Shown here one piece after another: positions 18,171 through 26,200 of a DNA stretch of 64,000 nucleotides. A program made the translations under genes and the position numbers. Source of the stretch: an uncultured Oscillospiraceae bacterium (lineage in GTDB: Bacteria > Bacillota > Clostridia > Oscillospirales > Ruminococcaceae); NCBI GenBank assembly GCA_934481385.1, contig CAKSPD010000008.1:51611-115610 (forward strand). The letters run 5' to 3'. The notes below the pieces were generated by a model, which was not told the origin of the DNA, did no database searches, and saw only the letters and a list, made by a program, of their open reading frames with translations. Every line of letters begins with the position of its first letter. The first letter of the stretch is position 1.

Positions 18171-18740
18171 ATGACTAACCCAAAAAACAGGACGTTTTTT
18201 ATATGTATGACTGCTGTTCTTGCTGTCGGAATACTGACAGGAAGCTTTACTGCCGTTTCAGCCGGATTTCTTGAAAATTTACCGCTTGCAAATCAGTATA
18301 TCTCCCCTCTCTTTGCCGGAAATACACTTCTTGAAATATTAAGGAATACTTTCCTTTCTTTAAGCGGTATACTCGGAATCATATTCTGTACCGGATTTTT
18401 TGCGGTCGGACAGCCTCTCTCTGTTCTTGTTCTTATTTACAGAGGATTCGGCATAGGCTTTTCAACAGCTCTTACATATCTTTCTTTCGGGAAAAGCGGA
18501 TTTTATATCACTATGCTTTTCATAGTTCCGAAAATTCTTGCAACTTCATTTATAATTATGCTTGCTGTCAGAGAATCTCTCAGACTTTCAAATATAGTAT
18601 ACGGATATATTTTCAAAGACAATGTTCAGGAAAACATGACAAAATATATCCGTCTTTATTGTATAAAGTTTATAGTTCTTATACTGTTTTCACTTCTGAC
18701 AGCCTGTGCCGACTGCGGTATAAACTACCTTTTCGGCTGA
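18171..18740 (+). CDS. SpoIIM-like (DUF95) membrane protein
   Basis: This 189-residue protein has about five hydrophobic segments and the features of the stage II sporulation protein M family: an N-terminal helix, a periplasmic-type loop, then GIIFCTGFFAVGQPLSVLVLIYRGFGIGFSTA and ITMLFIVPKILATSFIIMLA. SpoIIM with SpoIID and SpoIIP drives engulfment in spore formers. Relatives also occur outside sporulation, so the role here is not proven. Its ribosome site is in a strong hairpin. The YesL-like gene follows 31 bases later. Confidence 0.75.
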   Translation: MTNPKNRTFFICMTAVLAVGILTGSFTAVSAGFLENLPLANQYISPLFAGNTLLEILRNTFLSLSGILGIIFCTGFFAVGQPLSVLVLIYRGFGIGFSTALTYLSFGKSGFYITMLFIVPKILATSFIIMLAVRESLRLSNIVYGYIFKDNVQENMTKYIRLYCIKFIVLILFSLLTACADCGINYLFG

Positions 18741-18771
18741 TGTAAAAATTCTTTTGTTAGGAGTGTTGAAT

Positions 18772-19686
18772 TTGGGCATATTCAGAAAAGATTATGAAAG
18801 TGCCGGTTCAGGAATTGCAAAAAATTCAAATCAAAAGGGTATAAGGCTCTTTTTTGAAATTCTCGGTGTAAGATTCTGGAAAATTATAGAAGTAAATCTT
18901 CTTTATTCACTTTTCTATCTTCCGATTCTTTTCGCCTTTACCTTTTTTGCATATGTAAGCAACAAAAACATTGCTCTTATACTTGGCGGAATAATGATTG
19001 TTCTGTTTCTCGCACTCTGGGGGCCTGCCACTTCGGGAGTATTCAAGATTATGAAAAATTTCTCACAGGACAAACATTCCTTTATAATATCCGATTTTAC
19101 ACAGACATTCAAATCAAATTTCAAAAATGCCTGCATTATCGGAATTATTGATGTTCTTCTTTTAAGCTCGATTATTGCAGGAATGTGGGTTTATCCGGCT
19201 CTTGCCAATCAGACAGGCAGTAAAATTATGTATGTATTTCTTGCTATAAGTCTTAGTGTCGGGGTTACATTTATAATGATGAACTTCTATATGTTCCCTA
19301 TGCTTGTATCAACAGACCTCTCACTTAAAAATATATTCAAAAATTCATTTGCACTGATGTTTGTTGAACTTAAAAGAAATTTCATCACATTTCTTTTAAT
19401 CGGTGCAATAACTGCTGTTATGCTTTTCCTTATATTTTTCATCAACTTTGCTTTTATATATATTCTGCCGTTCTTTCCGTTTGCGTTCAATGCTTTTCTG
19501 ATATGTTTCAGGAGTTATCCTGTAATTCAGAAATATGTAATCAACCCGTATTATGAAGAAAAAGGCGAAATCAATCCTGAACTTCAGGGAAATACAAGCA
19601 CTGAAGAATCTCTGTTTGAAGATAAAGGCGGTTCGGAAAAACCTATCGAAAGCCGTAAAAAGAAAAAAGGCAAAACCATTTCATAA
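18772..19686 (+). CDS. YesL-like (DUF624) membrane protein
   Basis: This roughly 304-residue protein has about six membrane segments and a highly basic C-terminal tail (RKKKKGK). It fits the DUF624/YesL family of multi-spanning proteins often found with carbohydrate-uptake genes, though none is here. The family function is unknown. TTG 18772 is chosen because TAGGAG lies eight bases upstream; upstream in-frame TTG codons have no ribosome site. It ends a short unit with the SpoIIM-like gene at a palindromic terminator. Confidence 0.72.
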   Translation: MGIFRKDYESAGSGIAKNSNQKGIRLFFEILGVRFWKIIEVNLLYSLFYLPILFAFTFFAYVSNKNIALILGGIMIVLFLALWGPATSGVFKIMKNFSQDKHSFIISDFTQTFKSNFKNACIIGIIDVLLLSSIIAGMWVYPALANQTGSKIMYVFLAISLSVGVTFIMMNFYMFPMLVSTDLSLKNIFKNSFALMFVELKRNFITFLLIGAITAVMLFLIFFINFAFIYILPFFPFAFNAFLICFRSYPVIQKYVINPYYEEKGEINPELQGNTSTEESLFEDKGGSEKPIESRKKKKGKTIS

Positions 19687-19690
19687 TGAA

Positions 19691-19720
19691 AAATACCCGT
19701 CATTGACGGGTATTTCTTTT
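19691..19720. terminator. Bidirectional terminator between convergent genes
   Basis: AAATACCCGTCA pairs with TGACGGGTATTT (19691-19715), followed by CTTTTTCT on the plus strand and by a T-run on the minus strand. It serves the YesL-like gene and the convergent P-loop gene. Confidence 0.87.
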
Positions 19721-19723
19721 TCT

Positions 19724-20743
19724 CTAATGCATTGCACCAACTGGTAAATTGTATTTTCTCTCTAACCAATGTGACTTACCATTAGTTTTAAGAGTGTAAA
19801 CTTCATATACGGAATAACTTATTTTTGATATCTGCGTTCTATTTATTATTATGTAGTAGTTGTATTTGTCAGCATTTACAAATGTGGAAAACTCATTGCT
19901 TTCTACAAAATTCTCATCGTCTATTACTATTACAGAATTTACAATAGGAAAATTATCCTTGTTAGCCCAATATTCCTTTAAGCTACTATAATTATTTTCC
20001 TGTATTCTTCTATTGGCGTGCTTTATAAACTTTGAAAACTCAGATTCACTTATGCTTATTAAATCAAAACCATTAGATACATTAATTTTAACAGATGGAT
20101 TATTTAAGTTATTAATTAAAGATACCATTTTAGTCTTACCTGTAGCACTATCACCTAAGATGAAAGTTACTTTTTCTTTAATTTCAAACTCATACTCAAG
20201 TCTTTTAGATTTAATGCTTATATCAATACTCATGTCCAATCTGTTTCCTTCAATGTCCTTCAAAGCTTCACCCTCACCGTAAACTTCATTTACAAAGACA
20301 TCTACAAATTCTTTTTTGCTATTTATTTCACCATATCCATGTACTACCATTTTAACTGGCAATTTATCAGAAATTGGCAATGGTAATATATGAGATGTAG
20401 TAATTGTTATATCTTTATGCTTAGCTATTTCAAGCAGAAGTTCAATGCAATTATCACCAAGCCTGTCACCATTCACTATATAGTCCTCTTCAAAAAGTAT
20501 GATTAATGCTTTTGAACCACTTGATAAACTTTCCGGTGATATACCCAACAACACCTCATTATATAAATTTATACCTGATACCACCGTTGTATTATCTATG
20601 TCCTTAATTATTTTTCTTACGAATTCATCATCAAACCACTCAGGCTCATAACTTGTATCAAAGTAATCCCTTACATTTGATATCCTATCAGGCAACCTTT
20701 TGCATGTTTCTTCATAATTGCTCTCAATAATTATATTAAGCAC
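19724..20743 (-). CDS. DUF4869-like domain fused to a P-loop NTPase; accessory gene of unknown function
   Basis: About 339 residues from GTG 20743, which has AAAGGAG eight bases upstream; a longer frame would run into the symporter gene. The first 140 residues (EWFDDEFVRKIIKDIDN, LGDNCIELLLEIAKHKDIT) resemble, from memory, the small clostridial DUF4869 family. The second half is a nucleotide-binding domain with Walker A GDSATGKTKM and Walker B-like SVIVIDDEN, but no ABC signature. It has more TTA and other AT-rich codons than its neighbours, which suggests later arrival. It follows the symporter gene by 28 bases and probably shares its transcript. Function unknown; a defence or regulatory ATPase is only a guess. 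Confidence 0.7.
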   Translation of the reverse strand: MLNIIIESNYEETCKRLPDRISNVRDYFDTSYEPEWFDDEFVRKIIKDIDNTTVVSGINLYNEVLLGISPESLSSGSKALIILFEEDYIVNGDRLGDNCIELLLEIAKHKDITITTSHILPLPISDKLPVKMVVHGYGEINSKKEFVDVFVNEVYGEGEALKDIEGNRLDMSIDISIKSKRLEYEFEIKEKVTFILGDSATGKTKMVSLINNLNNPSVKINVSNGFDLISISESEFSKFIKHANRRIQENNYSSLKEYWANKDNFPIVNSVIVIDDENFVESNEFSTFVNADKYNYYIIINRTQISKISYSVYEVYTLKTNGKSHWLERKYNLPVGAMH

Positions 20744-20771
20744 TCCAACTTCTCCTTTGTATGCATCTGCA

Positions 20772-22352
20772 TTACAACTTACTATTGTTTTTAAGACTTT
20801 CAAAAGCGTTTTCAATTGTTTTTTCATCAGGTTTCTTTGTGAACATACTTACAACAGGTACTATTATAAGTGAAAGTATCATTGAAAATGCTCCGGCATT
20901 AATCGGTGAAAGGATATTTATCGGAAGATTAAGTCCGGCAATACTCTGTTTAAGACCGTCAAATGCAGAAAATCCAAATCCGAAAAGTACCATATGAATT
21001 ATTGTTACTCCAAGACCTGCTGTAAAGCTTGCCCAGCATGATGCTGATGTGATTTTCTTTGAAAAAAGTCCATAGAGGAAAGGCCCTAAAAATGCTCCTG
21101 ACAATGCACCCCATGAATATGACATAAGAGTTGTTATTGAAGAATTTTTATTAAGAGCTATAATTACTGATATTATAAGGAATATTGCTATAAGGATTCT
21201 TAAAATAAAAACTTCTTTCTTTTCAGTCATATTCTTTGTTCGTGGCTTTATAAGGTCAATTGTAAGCGTTGAACTTGATGTCAGAACAAGTGATGAGAGC
21301 GTTGAAAGAGATGCTGAAAGAACAAGCATTACAACAAGTCCTATAAGCATATCAGGGAGAGCCTTGTCAAGAAGTGCAGGAACCATTGAATCATATTCAG
21401 GTCTGCCGTTTATTACATTTACAGATGCTTTTCCTTCTTCACCTGTAACAGAACAGTAAAGACGGATAAATCCTCCCATAAAGTATGAACCGCCTGCAAC
21501 TACAAGTGCAAATATTGTTGATATGATAGTACCTTTTGCGATAGATTTTTCGTCCTTTATTGCATAGAACTTCTGAACCATCTGAGGAAGTCCCCATGTT
21601 CCGAGAGATGTAAGAATTACAACTCCGAAAAGATTCCATGGGTCAGGGCCGAATACAGTATTAAGTTTTTCAGTTCCTTCAATTTCGCCGAGATTTTCAA
21701 GAGCTGTTGAAAATCCTCCTGCATGCTTTACAGTACAGTATACTACTGCTGAGATTCCGACAAGCATTACAATACCCTGAATAAAGTCGTTTATAGCTGT
21801 TGCGGAATATCCACCGAGAATTACATATACGGCTGAAAGTACTGCCATTGCAATTATTATATATGCATATCCGTTTTCACCAAGATTGAAAGCCATACTG
21901 AAAAGTCTTGAAAGACCATTATATACTGATGCAGTATATGGTATAAGAAATACAAATACGATTACAGCAGAAACAAGCTTGAGTTTCGGAGAATTAAAAC
22001 GCTTTTCAAAAAATTCCGGCATTGTTTTAGCTCCGAGATGATTTGACATAAGCCTTGTACGCTTACCCATTATAATCCATGGGAGCATACTTCCTATAAC
22101 GGCATTTCCTATTCCAATCCATGTTGAAGATATTCCGAAATTCCAGCCGAACTGACCGGCATATCCGATAAATACAACCGCTGAAAAATAAGATGTTCCA
22201 TAAGCAAAAGCTGTAAGCCACGAGCCTACATTTCTTCCGCCCAGTACAAAGTCACTTACTGATTTTGTACGTTTTGCAGTGTAGAAACCTATACCAAGCA
22301 TAATTATGATATAGATTACAAGAATAAAAATTGTTGATGCCTGAGTGTTCAT
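20772..22352 (-). CDS. Sodium:solute symporter (SSS family, PutP-like)
   Basis: This 526-residue membrane protein has about 13 hydrophobic segments and sodium/solute symporter features: SDFVLGGRNVGSWLTAFAYG near residues 30-50, YFSAVVFIGYAGQ, and GGYSATAINDFIQGIVML. The length fits PutP/PanF/SglT relatives. It may import proline (PutP) or another organic solute; the substrate cannot be read from sequence. ATG 22352 is set by GTGAGG six bases upstream. It has a consensus promoter and a perfect hairpin in its leader. Confidence 0.88.
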   Translation of the reverse strand: MNTQASTIFILVIYIIIMLGIGFYTAKRTKSVSDFVLGGRNVGSWLTAFAYGTSYFSAVVFIGYAGQFGWNFGISSTWIGIGNAVIGSMLPWIIMGKRTRLMSNHLGAKTMPEFFEKRFNSPKLKLVSAVIVFVFLIPYTASVYNGLSRLFSMAFNLGENGYAYIIIAMAVLSAVYVILGGYSATAINDFIQGIVMLVGISAVVYCTVKHAGGFSTALENLGEIEGTEKLNTVFGPDPWNLFGVVILTSLGTWGLPQMVQKFYAIKDEKSIAKGTIISTIFALVVAGGSYFMGGFIRLYCSVTGEEGKASVNVINGRPEYDSMVPALLDKALPDMLIGLVVMLVLSASLSTLSSLVLTSSSTLTIDLIKPRTKNMTEKKEVFILRILIAIFLIISVIIALNKNSSITTLMSYSWGALSGAFLGPFLYGLFSKKITSASCWASFTAGLGVTIIHMVLFGFGFSAFDGLKQSIAGLNLPINILSPINAGAFSMILSLIIVPVVSMFTKKPDEKTIENAFESLKNNSKL

Positions 22353-22378
22353 AAAAAGCCTCACTTTCTTATAATTTA

Positions 22379-22400
22379 TTGCTTTAACCTTTTAAAGCAA
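22379..22400 (-). promoter_or_regulatory. Perfect inverted repeat in the symporter leader
   Basis: TTGCTTTAA and TTAAAGCAA (9-base arms, 4-base loop) lie between the -10 box and the start codon of the symporter gene. It could be an operator or an RNA hairpin. No T-run follows, so it is not a terminator. Confidence 0.5.
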
Positions 22401-22417
22401 CACAAAAAAACTGCTTT

Positions 22418-22446
22418 ATTATAACATCTTTTTCACATTCTGTCAA
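22418..22446 (-). promoter_or_regulatory. Promoter of the symporter gene
   Basis: On the minus strand: TTGACA (22446-22441), 17 bases, TATAAT (22423-22418). A perfect consensus promoter. Confidence 0.82.
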
Positions 22447-22494
22447 TAGCTTTTTAAAAAAAAATCCATATTTCTGTTCAATTGTCAAATTCTA

Positions 22495-22523
22495 TTGTAT
22501 TTTTTTTCATACTGTGATATAAT
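22495..22523 (+). promoter_or_regulatory. Promoter of nth
   Basis: TTGTAT (22495-22500), 17 bases, TATAAT (22518-22523). Confidence 0.6.
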
Positions 22524-22546
22524 ATTCAAAAACGGAGGATTGAAAA

Positions 22547-23191
22547 ATGGACAAAAAAGAAACAGCTTTGCTTGCTGTTCAAGAACTTGAAAAGCTGTAT
22601 CCTGATATAAAATGTTCCCTTAAATATGAACATAATTATCAGCTTCTTATTGCTGTCAGACTTTCCGCACAATGCACTGATGCAAGAGTGAATATTGTTA
22701 CAGAATCACTGTTTAAAAAATATCCTGATTTGCAGTCATTTGCTGATGCTGATTTGTCTGAACTTGAACAGGACGTAAAACCTTGCGGATTTTACCATAC
22801 AAAAGCAAAAAATATAAAAGATATGGCAAAAACTCTTATTGAAAAATATAACGGTGAACTTCCGGAAACTATGGAGGAACTTACATCTCTTGCAGGAGTA
22901 GGCAGAAAAACTGCTAATCTCATTATGGGCGATGTATGGGGAAAACCTGCAATCGTAACTGATACTCACTGCATAAGAATTACGGGCAGACTCGGACTTA
23001 CTGAAAATACAGAGCCTTTCAAGGTTGAAAAAGACCTTGTACAGCTTATTCCGCCTGATGTTTCTTCACGTTTCTGTCATCAGACAGTCCAGTTCGGACG
23101 TGATATATGTACTGCACGCAAACCAAAATGCAGTAAATGCCCGTTGAATTATTTTTGCAGATATTATAAATTCAAGAATACGGAGGATTGA
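22547..23191 (+). CDS. nth: Endonuclease III
   Basis: This 214-residue DNA glycosylase/AP lyase removes oxidised pyrimidines in base excision repair. It has the helix-hairpin-helix LAGVGRKTANL with the catalytic lysine, the catalytic aspartate in VTDTHCIRI, and the C-terminal 4Fe-4S ligands C-x6-C-x2-C-x5-C (residues about 187-203). GGAGG precedes ATG. It heads an nth-sirtuin-dtd row and faces nfo, another base-excision-repair gene. Confidence 0.96.
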   Translation: MDKKETALLAVQELEKLYPDIKCSLKYEHNYQLLIAVRLSAQCTDARVNIVTESLFKKYPDLQSFADADLSELEQDVKPCGFYHTKAKNIKDMAKTLIEKYNGELPETMEELTSLAGVGRKTANLIMGDVWGKPAIVTDTHCIRITGRLGLTENTEPFKVEKDLVQLIPPDVSSRFCHQTVQFGRDICTARKPKCSKCPLNYFCRYYKFKNTED

Positions 23192-23196
23192 TTTTT

Positions 23197-23913
23197 ATGG
23201 ATATTCAGAAACTTCAGAAAATTATTGACAGTTCGGAAAATATCGTTTTTTTCGGAGGTGCAGGTGTTTCAACTGAAAGCGGTATACCGGATTTCAGAAG
23301 TGTTGACGGACTATATCACCAGAAATATGACTATCCGCCTGAAACTATTCTGAGCCACACATTTTTCATGAAAAAAACAGAGGAATTTTATAAGTTTTAT
23401 CGTGAAAAAATGCTCTGCACTGATGCACTTCCGAACAATGCCCATTTAAAGCTTGCGGAACTTGAAAAAGCCGGTATCCTTAAAGCAATTGTAACTCAGA
23501 ATATTGACGGACTTCATCAGAAAGCCGGAAGTGTTAAGGTTTATGAACTTCATGGGAGTATTCACCGCAATTACTGTATGGAATGCGGAAAATTCTTTGA
23601 TGCTGATTATATAAAGAAAAGTTCAGGCGTTCCGAAATGTACCTGCGGAGGAATTATAAAACCTGATGTTGTTCTCTATGAGGAGGGACTTGATAACGAA
23701 ATACTCAATAATTCTATAAATTCAATCGCACACTGTGATACGCTTATTATAGGCGGAACTTCACTGAATGTATATCCTGCTGCCTCGCTTATTCAGTATT
23801 TCAGAGGCGACAATCTTGTTTTAATAAATAAATCACCTACTTCCGCAGACAGAATTGCAAATCTGAAATTAAACGGAAATATAGGTGAAATTTTCTCACA
23901 GATAAAGGTATAA
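23197..23913 (+). CDS. NAD-dependent protein deacetylase (sirtuin, CobB/SrtN type)
   Basis: This 238-residue Sir2-family enzyme removes acyl groups from lysine using NAD+. It has [27 protein letters not shown], the catalytic histidine in ELHGS, a zinc module with CxxC (CMECG) and CxC (CTC), and [14 protein letters not shown] 23197 is used, with CGGAGG inside the end of nth. The start of dtd follows four bases after the stop. Confidence 0.95.
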   Translation: MDIQKLQKIIDSSENIVFFGGAGVSTESGIPDFRSVDGLYHQKYDYPPETILSHTFFMKKTEEFYKFYREKMLCTDALPNNAHLKLAELEKAGILKAIVTQNIDGLHQKAGSVKVYELHGSIHRNYCMECGKFFDADYIKKSSGVPKCTCGGIIKPDVVLYEEGLDNEILNNSINSIAHCDTLIIGGTSLNVYPAASLIQYFRGDNLVLINKSPTSADRIANLKLNGNIGEIFSQIKV

Positions 23914-23917
23914 AATT

Positions 23918-24352
23918 ATGAAAGCTGTAATTCAGAGAGTATCTCATGCAAGTGTAACTGTTGACGGAAAAATATGCGGTCAGATAAATCAGGGATTTCT
24001 TGTTCTTCTTGGTGTAGGTCTTGAAGATACTGAAAATGACTGCATAAGAATTGCGGACAAGCTTATAAAGCTCCGGATTTTTTCTGATGAAAACGGAAAA
24101 ATAAATCTTTCTCTTAAAGATGTCGGCGGAGAACTTCTTATTGTTTCGCAGTTCACTCTTTATGCGGACTGTCGTAAGGGAAACCGTCCGAATTTCATAC
24201 AGGCAGGAAAACCTGATGATGCTGAACGTCTTTATAACTTCTTTACAGAATACTGCAAAAAAAGCATTGAAAATGTTCAGACGGGAATTTTCGGTGCTGA
24301 TATGAAAGTGGAACTTTTAAATGACGGCCCTTTTACTGTTATTCTTGAATGA
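23918..24352 (+). CDS. dtd: D-aminoacyl-tRNA deacylase
   Basis: This 144-residue enzyme frees tRNA from wrongly attached D-amino acids. It is collinear with Dtd from [13 protein letters not shown] onward and has the key motifs [15 protein letters not shown] (SQxTL) and NDGPFTV (NxGPVT-like cross-subunit motif). It is the last gene of the nth row and ends at a shared terminator. Confidence 0.96.
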   Translation: MKAVIQRVSHASVTVDGKICGQINQGFLVLLGVGLEDTENDCIRIADKLIKLRIFSDENGKINLSLKDVGGELLIVSQFTLYADCRKGNRPNFIQAGKPDDAERLYNFFTEYCKKSIENVQTGIFGADMKVELLNDGPFTVILE

Positions 24353-24355
24353 AAA

Positions 24356-24378
24356 AAGGGCAGAATAAATCTGCCCTT
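24356..24378. terminator. Bidirectional terminator between dtd and nfo
   Basis: AAGGGCAGA (24356-24364) pairs with TCTGCCCTT (24370-24378). A-runs before it serve as a T-run for nfo; on the plus strand the T-tract is weak. The nfo stop codon lies at its edge. Confidence 0.7.
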
Positions 24379-25210
24379 AATCAGAATAATTTTTACGCAA
24401 AAGTGCAATTTCTCTTTTATAGCCTTCCATATCGTTAGGAGTTTCAAGGATAAACGGAAGATTTTTCAGTGCAGGGTGATTGATTACTTTTATAAGAGCA
24501 TCAAGACCTATTGTCCCCTCACCTATTCTTGCATGTCTGTCCTTATGCGAACCCATAGGATTAAGGCTGTCATTAAGATGAACTGCTTTCAGTTTTTCAA
24601 GTCCGATAATTTTATCAAAACTTTCAAGAACATTTTCAAGATTTCCGGCTATATCATAACCGCCGTCCCATACATGACAAGTATCAAGGCATACACCGAG
24701 TTTTTCTTTAAGCTCTGTACGTTTGATAATTTCCTGAATTTCTTCAAAATTTCTTCCTACTTCAGAACCTTTTCCTGCCATTGTTTCAAGCAGAACGGTT
24801 GTAGTCTGTTCAGGAGTGAGAACAGTATTAAGCTGTTCAGAAATGAGCTTTATGCCGACTTCAGCACCCTGTTTTACATGAGAGCCGGGGTGAAAGTTAT
24901 AATAATTATTCGGAGTATATTCCATTCTTTTAATGTCATCTTTCATAGCAAAGACCGCAAAATCCCTGATTTTCTGGTCTGCTGAACAGGCATTCATTGT
25001 ATACGGAGCATGTGCGACAAGCTTTCCGAAATTCTTCTGCTTATAAATTTCAAGAAATTTATTTACATCAGCAGGACTGATTCTTTTTGCATTTCCGCCT
25101 CTTGGATTTCTTGTAAAGAAAGCAAAAGTATTTGCATCTATCAAAAGAGCCTGATTTATCATTGTCTCATATCCTTCAGATGCTGAAAGATGACAGCCTA
25201 TATACAGCAT
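24377..25210 (-). CDS. nfo: Endonuclease IV
   Basis: This 277-residue zinc-dependent AP endonuclease cuts 5' of abasic sites. It has the TIM-barrel ligands of the family: [64 protein letters not shown] and ILETPN. It starts six bases after the PC4-like gene, with no strong ribosome site of its own, so translation is probably coupled. Confidence 0.97.
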   Translation of the reverse strand: MLYIGCHLSASEGYETMINQALLIDANTFAFFTRNPRGGNAKRISPADVNKFLEIYKQKNFGKLVAHAPYTMNACSADQKIRDFAVFAMKDDIKRMEYTPNNYYNFHPGSHVKQGAEVGIKLISEQLNTVLTPEQTTTVLLETMAGKGSEVGRNFEEIQEIIKRTELKEKLGVCLDTCHVWDGGYDIAGNLENVLESFDKIIGLEKLKAVHLNDSLNPMGSHKDRHARIGEGTIGLDALIKVINHPALKNLPFILETPNDMEGYKREIALLRKNYSD

Positions 25211-25216
25211 AGCTGA

Positions 25217-25453
25217 TTATTCATCGAAAGAATCAAAATCGATTCCTTCAAGGATTTCTTTAAGAGCAACAACTTCATCGGTAGTAAGAGTACAGCCTTT
25301 GCCCATTTTTGAGTGGTCAGGAGCCCATTCACGAATATCGTATTTAGGTTCACGGTCATTCCAGCTTACAAGATTGAGTTCTTTTTTCCAGCCCTTAGCA
25401 TTTTCAGATATTTCACCGATATGCTGAGTTATTTCAAATTTAAGTTCAGCCAT
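25217..25453 (-). CDS. YdbC-like protein with PC4 fold
   Basis: This 78-residue protein fits the YdbC family, whose members have the PC4 single-stranded DNA-binding fold: KGWKKELNLVSWNDREPKYDIREWAP followed by an acidic helix. In eukaryotes PC4 is a transcription coactivator; bacterial YdbC proteins bind single-stranded nucleic acid. AAGGAG precedes ATG. Its promoter overlaps a perfect 9-base inverted repeat. It is cotranscribed with nfo, so a DNA-repair link is plausible but inferred. Confidence 0.85.
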   Translation of the reverse strand: MAELKFEITQHIGEISENAKGWKKELNLVSWNDREPKYDIREWAPDHSKMGKGCTLTTDEVVALKEILEGIDFDSFDE

Positions 25454-25489
25454 TTTAAAAAATCTCCTTTTAAAAAAATACTATTGATA

Positions 25490-25537
25490 ATTTTATCACA
25501 AAAAAGCTGATTTGTCTACTATACATATTAGACAAAT
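25490..25537 (-). promoter_or_regulatory. Promoter and overlapping operator-like palindrome for the PC4-like gene
   Basis: On the minus strand: TAGACA (25518-25513), 17 bases, TAAAAT (25495-25490). The -35 box is inside one arm of ATTTGTCTA (25510-25518), which pairs with TAGACAAAT (25529-25537) across a 10-base spacer. A dimeric repressor bound there would block the promoter. The regulator is not known. Confidence 0.55.
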
Positions 25538-25612
25538 TTTTCATTTCAATATGTGCATTATGACGGTTGAAATAAAATAAACATTGTGATAGAATTAAAT
25601 TCAGTGCTTGCA

Positions 25613-25648
25613 AAAAAATACGGCGACACAGTGACAAACTGTATCGCC
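25613..25648 (-). terminator. Terminator after the HPr-like gene
   Basis: On the minus strand GGCGATACAGT pairs with ACTGTGTCGCC (25648-25622, one mismatch), followed by GTATTTTTTT. Confidence 0.82.
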
Positions 25649-25693
25649 TTAAAAACGGGTGTGTATTTAAATCTTTATATCTGAAAATTGCTA

Positions 25694-25924
25694 TTACTTG
25701 ATAATGAATTTGTCGATGTCAGCACGGAGAGCAGAAGCATCATCAGTGTGAGCGTTAAGAGTAATCGGCTTTGAAAGGTCAAGGCTGAATATACCCATAA
25801 TTGACTTAGCATCAATAGCATATCTGCCGGAAACGAGGTCGATGTCGAAATCATATTTCATAACAGTATTAACGAATTCTTTTACATCATTGATTGCCTG
25901 AAGGGAAATTTTAAATGTTGTCAT
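25694..25924 (-). CDS. HPr-like protein lacking the active-site histidine (Crh-like)
   Basis: This 76-residue protein has the HPr fold. In HPr the active-site histidine sits 13 residues before KYD in GIHARPA; here that place is A10 (LQAINDV). The regulatory serine loop is kept as KSIMGIFSL, with S41 matching Ser46 of HPr. By analogy with Bacillus Crh, it could not carry phosphate for the sugar phosphotransferase system but could be phosphorylated by HPr kinase and act in carbon catabolite control. That role is inference. GGAGG precedes ATG, and it has its own promoter and terminator. Confidence 0.88.
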   Translation of the reverse strand: MTTFKISLQAINDVKEFVNTVMKYDFDIDLVSGRYAIDAKSIMGIFSLDLSKPITLNAHTDDASALRADIDKFIIK

Positions 25925-26001
25925 AACTATGCCTCCTAAAAATTCAGTAGTATATATTGCTATTTTTTATTGTTTATGCAGTTCTTTCTGACTGCACCTA
26001 T

Positions 26002-26030
26002 ATAATATCATTAAAATTGCGATTTGTCAA
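26002..26030 (-). promoter_or_regulatory. Promoter of the HPr-like gene
   Basis: On the minus strand: TTGACA (26030-26025), 17 bases, TATTAT (26007-26002). A small hairpin, GCAGT/ACTGC (25980-25997), lies in the leader. Confidence 0.75.
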
Positions 26031-26085
26031 GATGATTAGGAAATTTTCGTTAAATCGGTATAATACGGATACTAAACAGAGGGTG

Positions 26086-26127
26086 TTTTTTATGCATTAA
26101 TTCAAACTGTAATATATGCATAAAAAA
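26086..26127 (+). repeat. 12-base inverted repeat upstream of mtaB
   Basis: TTTTTTATGCAT (26086-26097) and ATGCATAAAAAA (26116-26127) form a perfect 12-base stem with an 18-base loop. A possible -10 box TATAAT lies at 26059-26064, so it could be in the mtaB leader. No T-run follows, so it is not an obvious terminator. Confidence 0.5.
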
Positions 26128-26200
26128 TTTGTAACTATTTTGTAGCATTTTCACATAACTTTTTTGATATAAAATCCAAAATAATATATAAGGAGTTAAT

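Noticed and set aside
20744-20827. Longer N-terminus of the minus-strand P-loop protein
   Set aside because: It would overlap the 3' end of the symporter gene, while GTG 20743 has a well-spaced AAAGGAG.
25454-26200. tRNA or structured non-coding RNA in the intergenic regions around the HPr-like gene
   Set aside because: Only hairpins, promoters and a terminator could be seen; no cloverleaf or known RNA motif was recognised.
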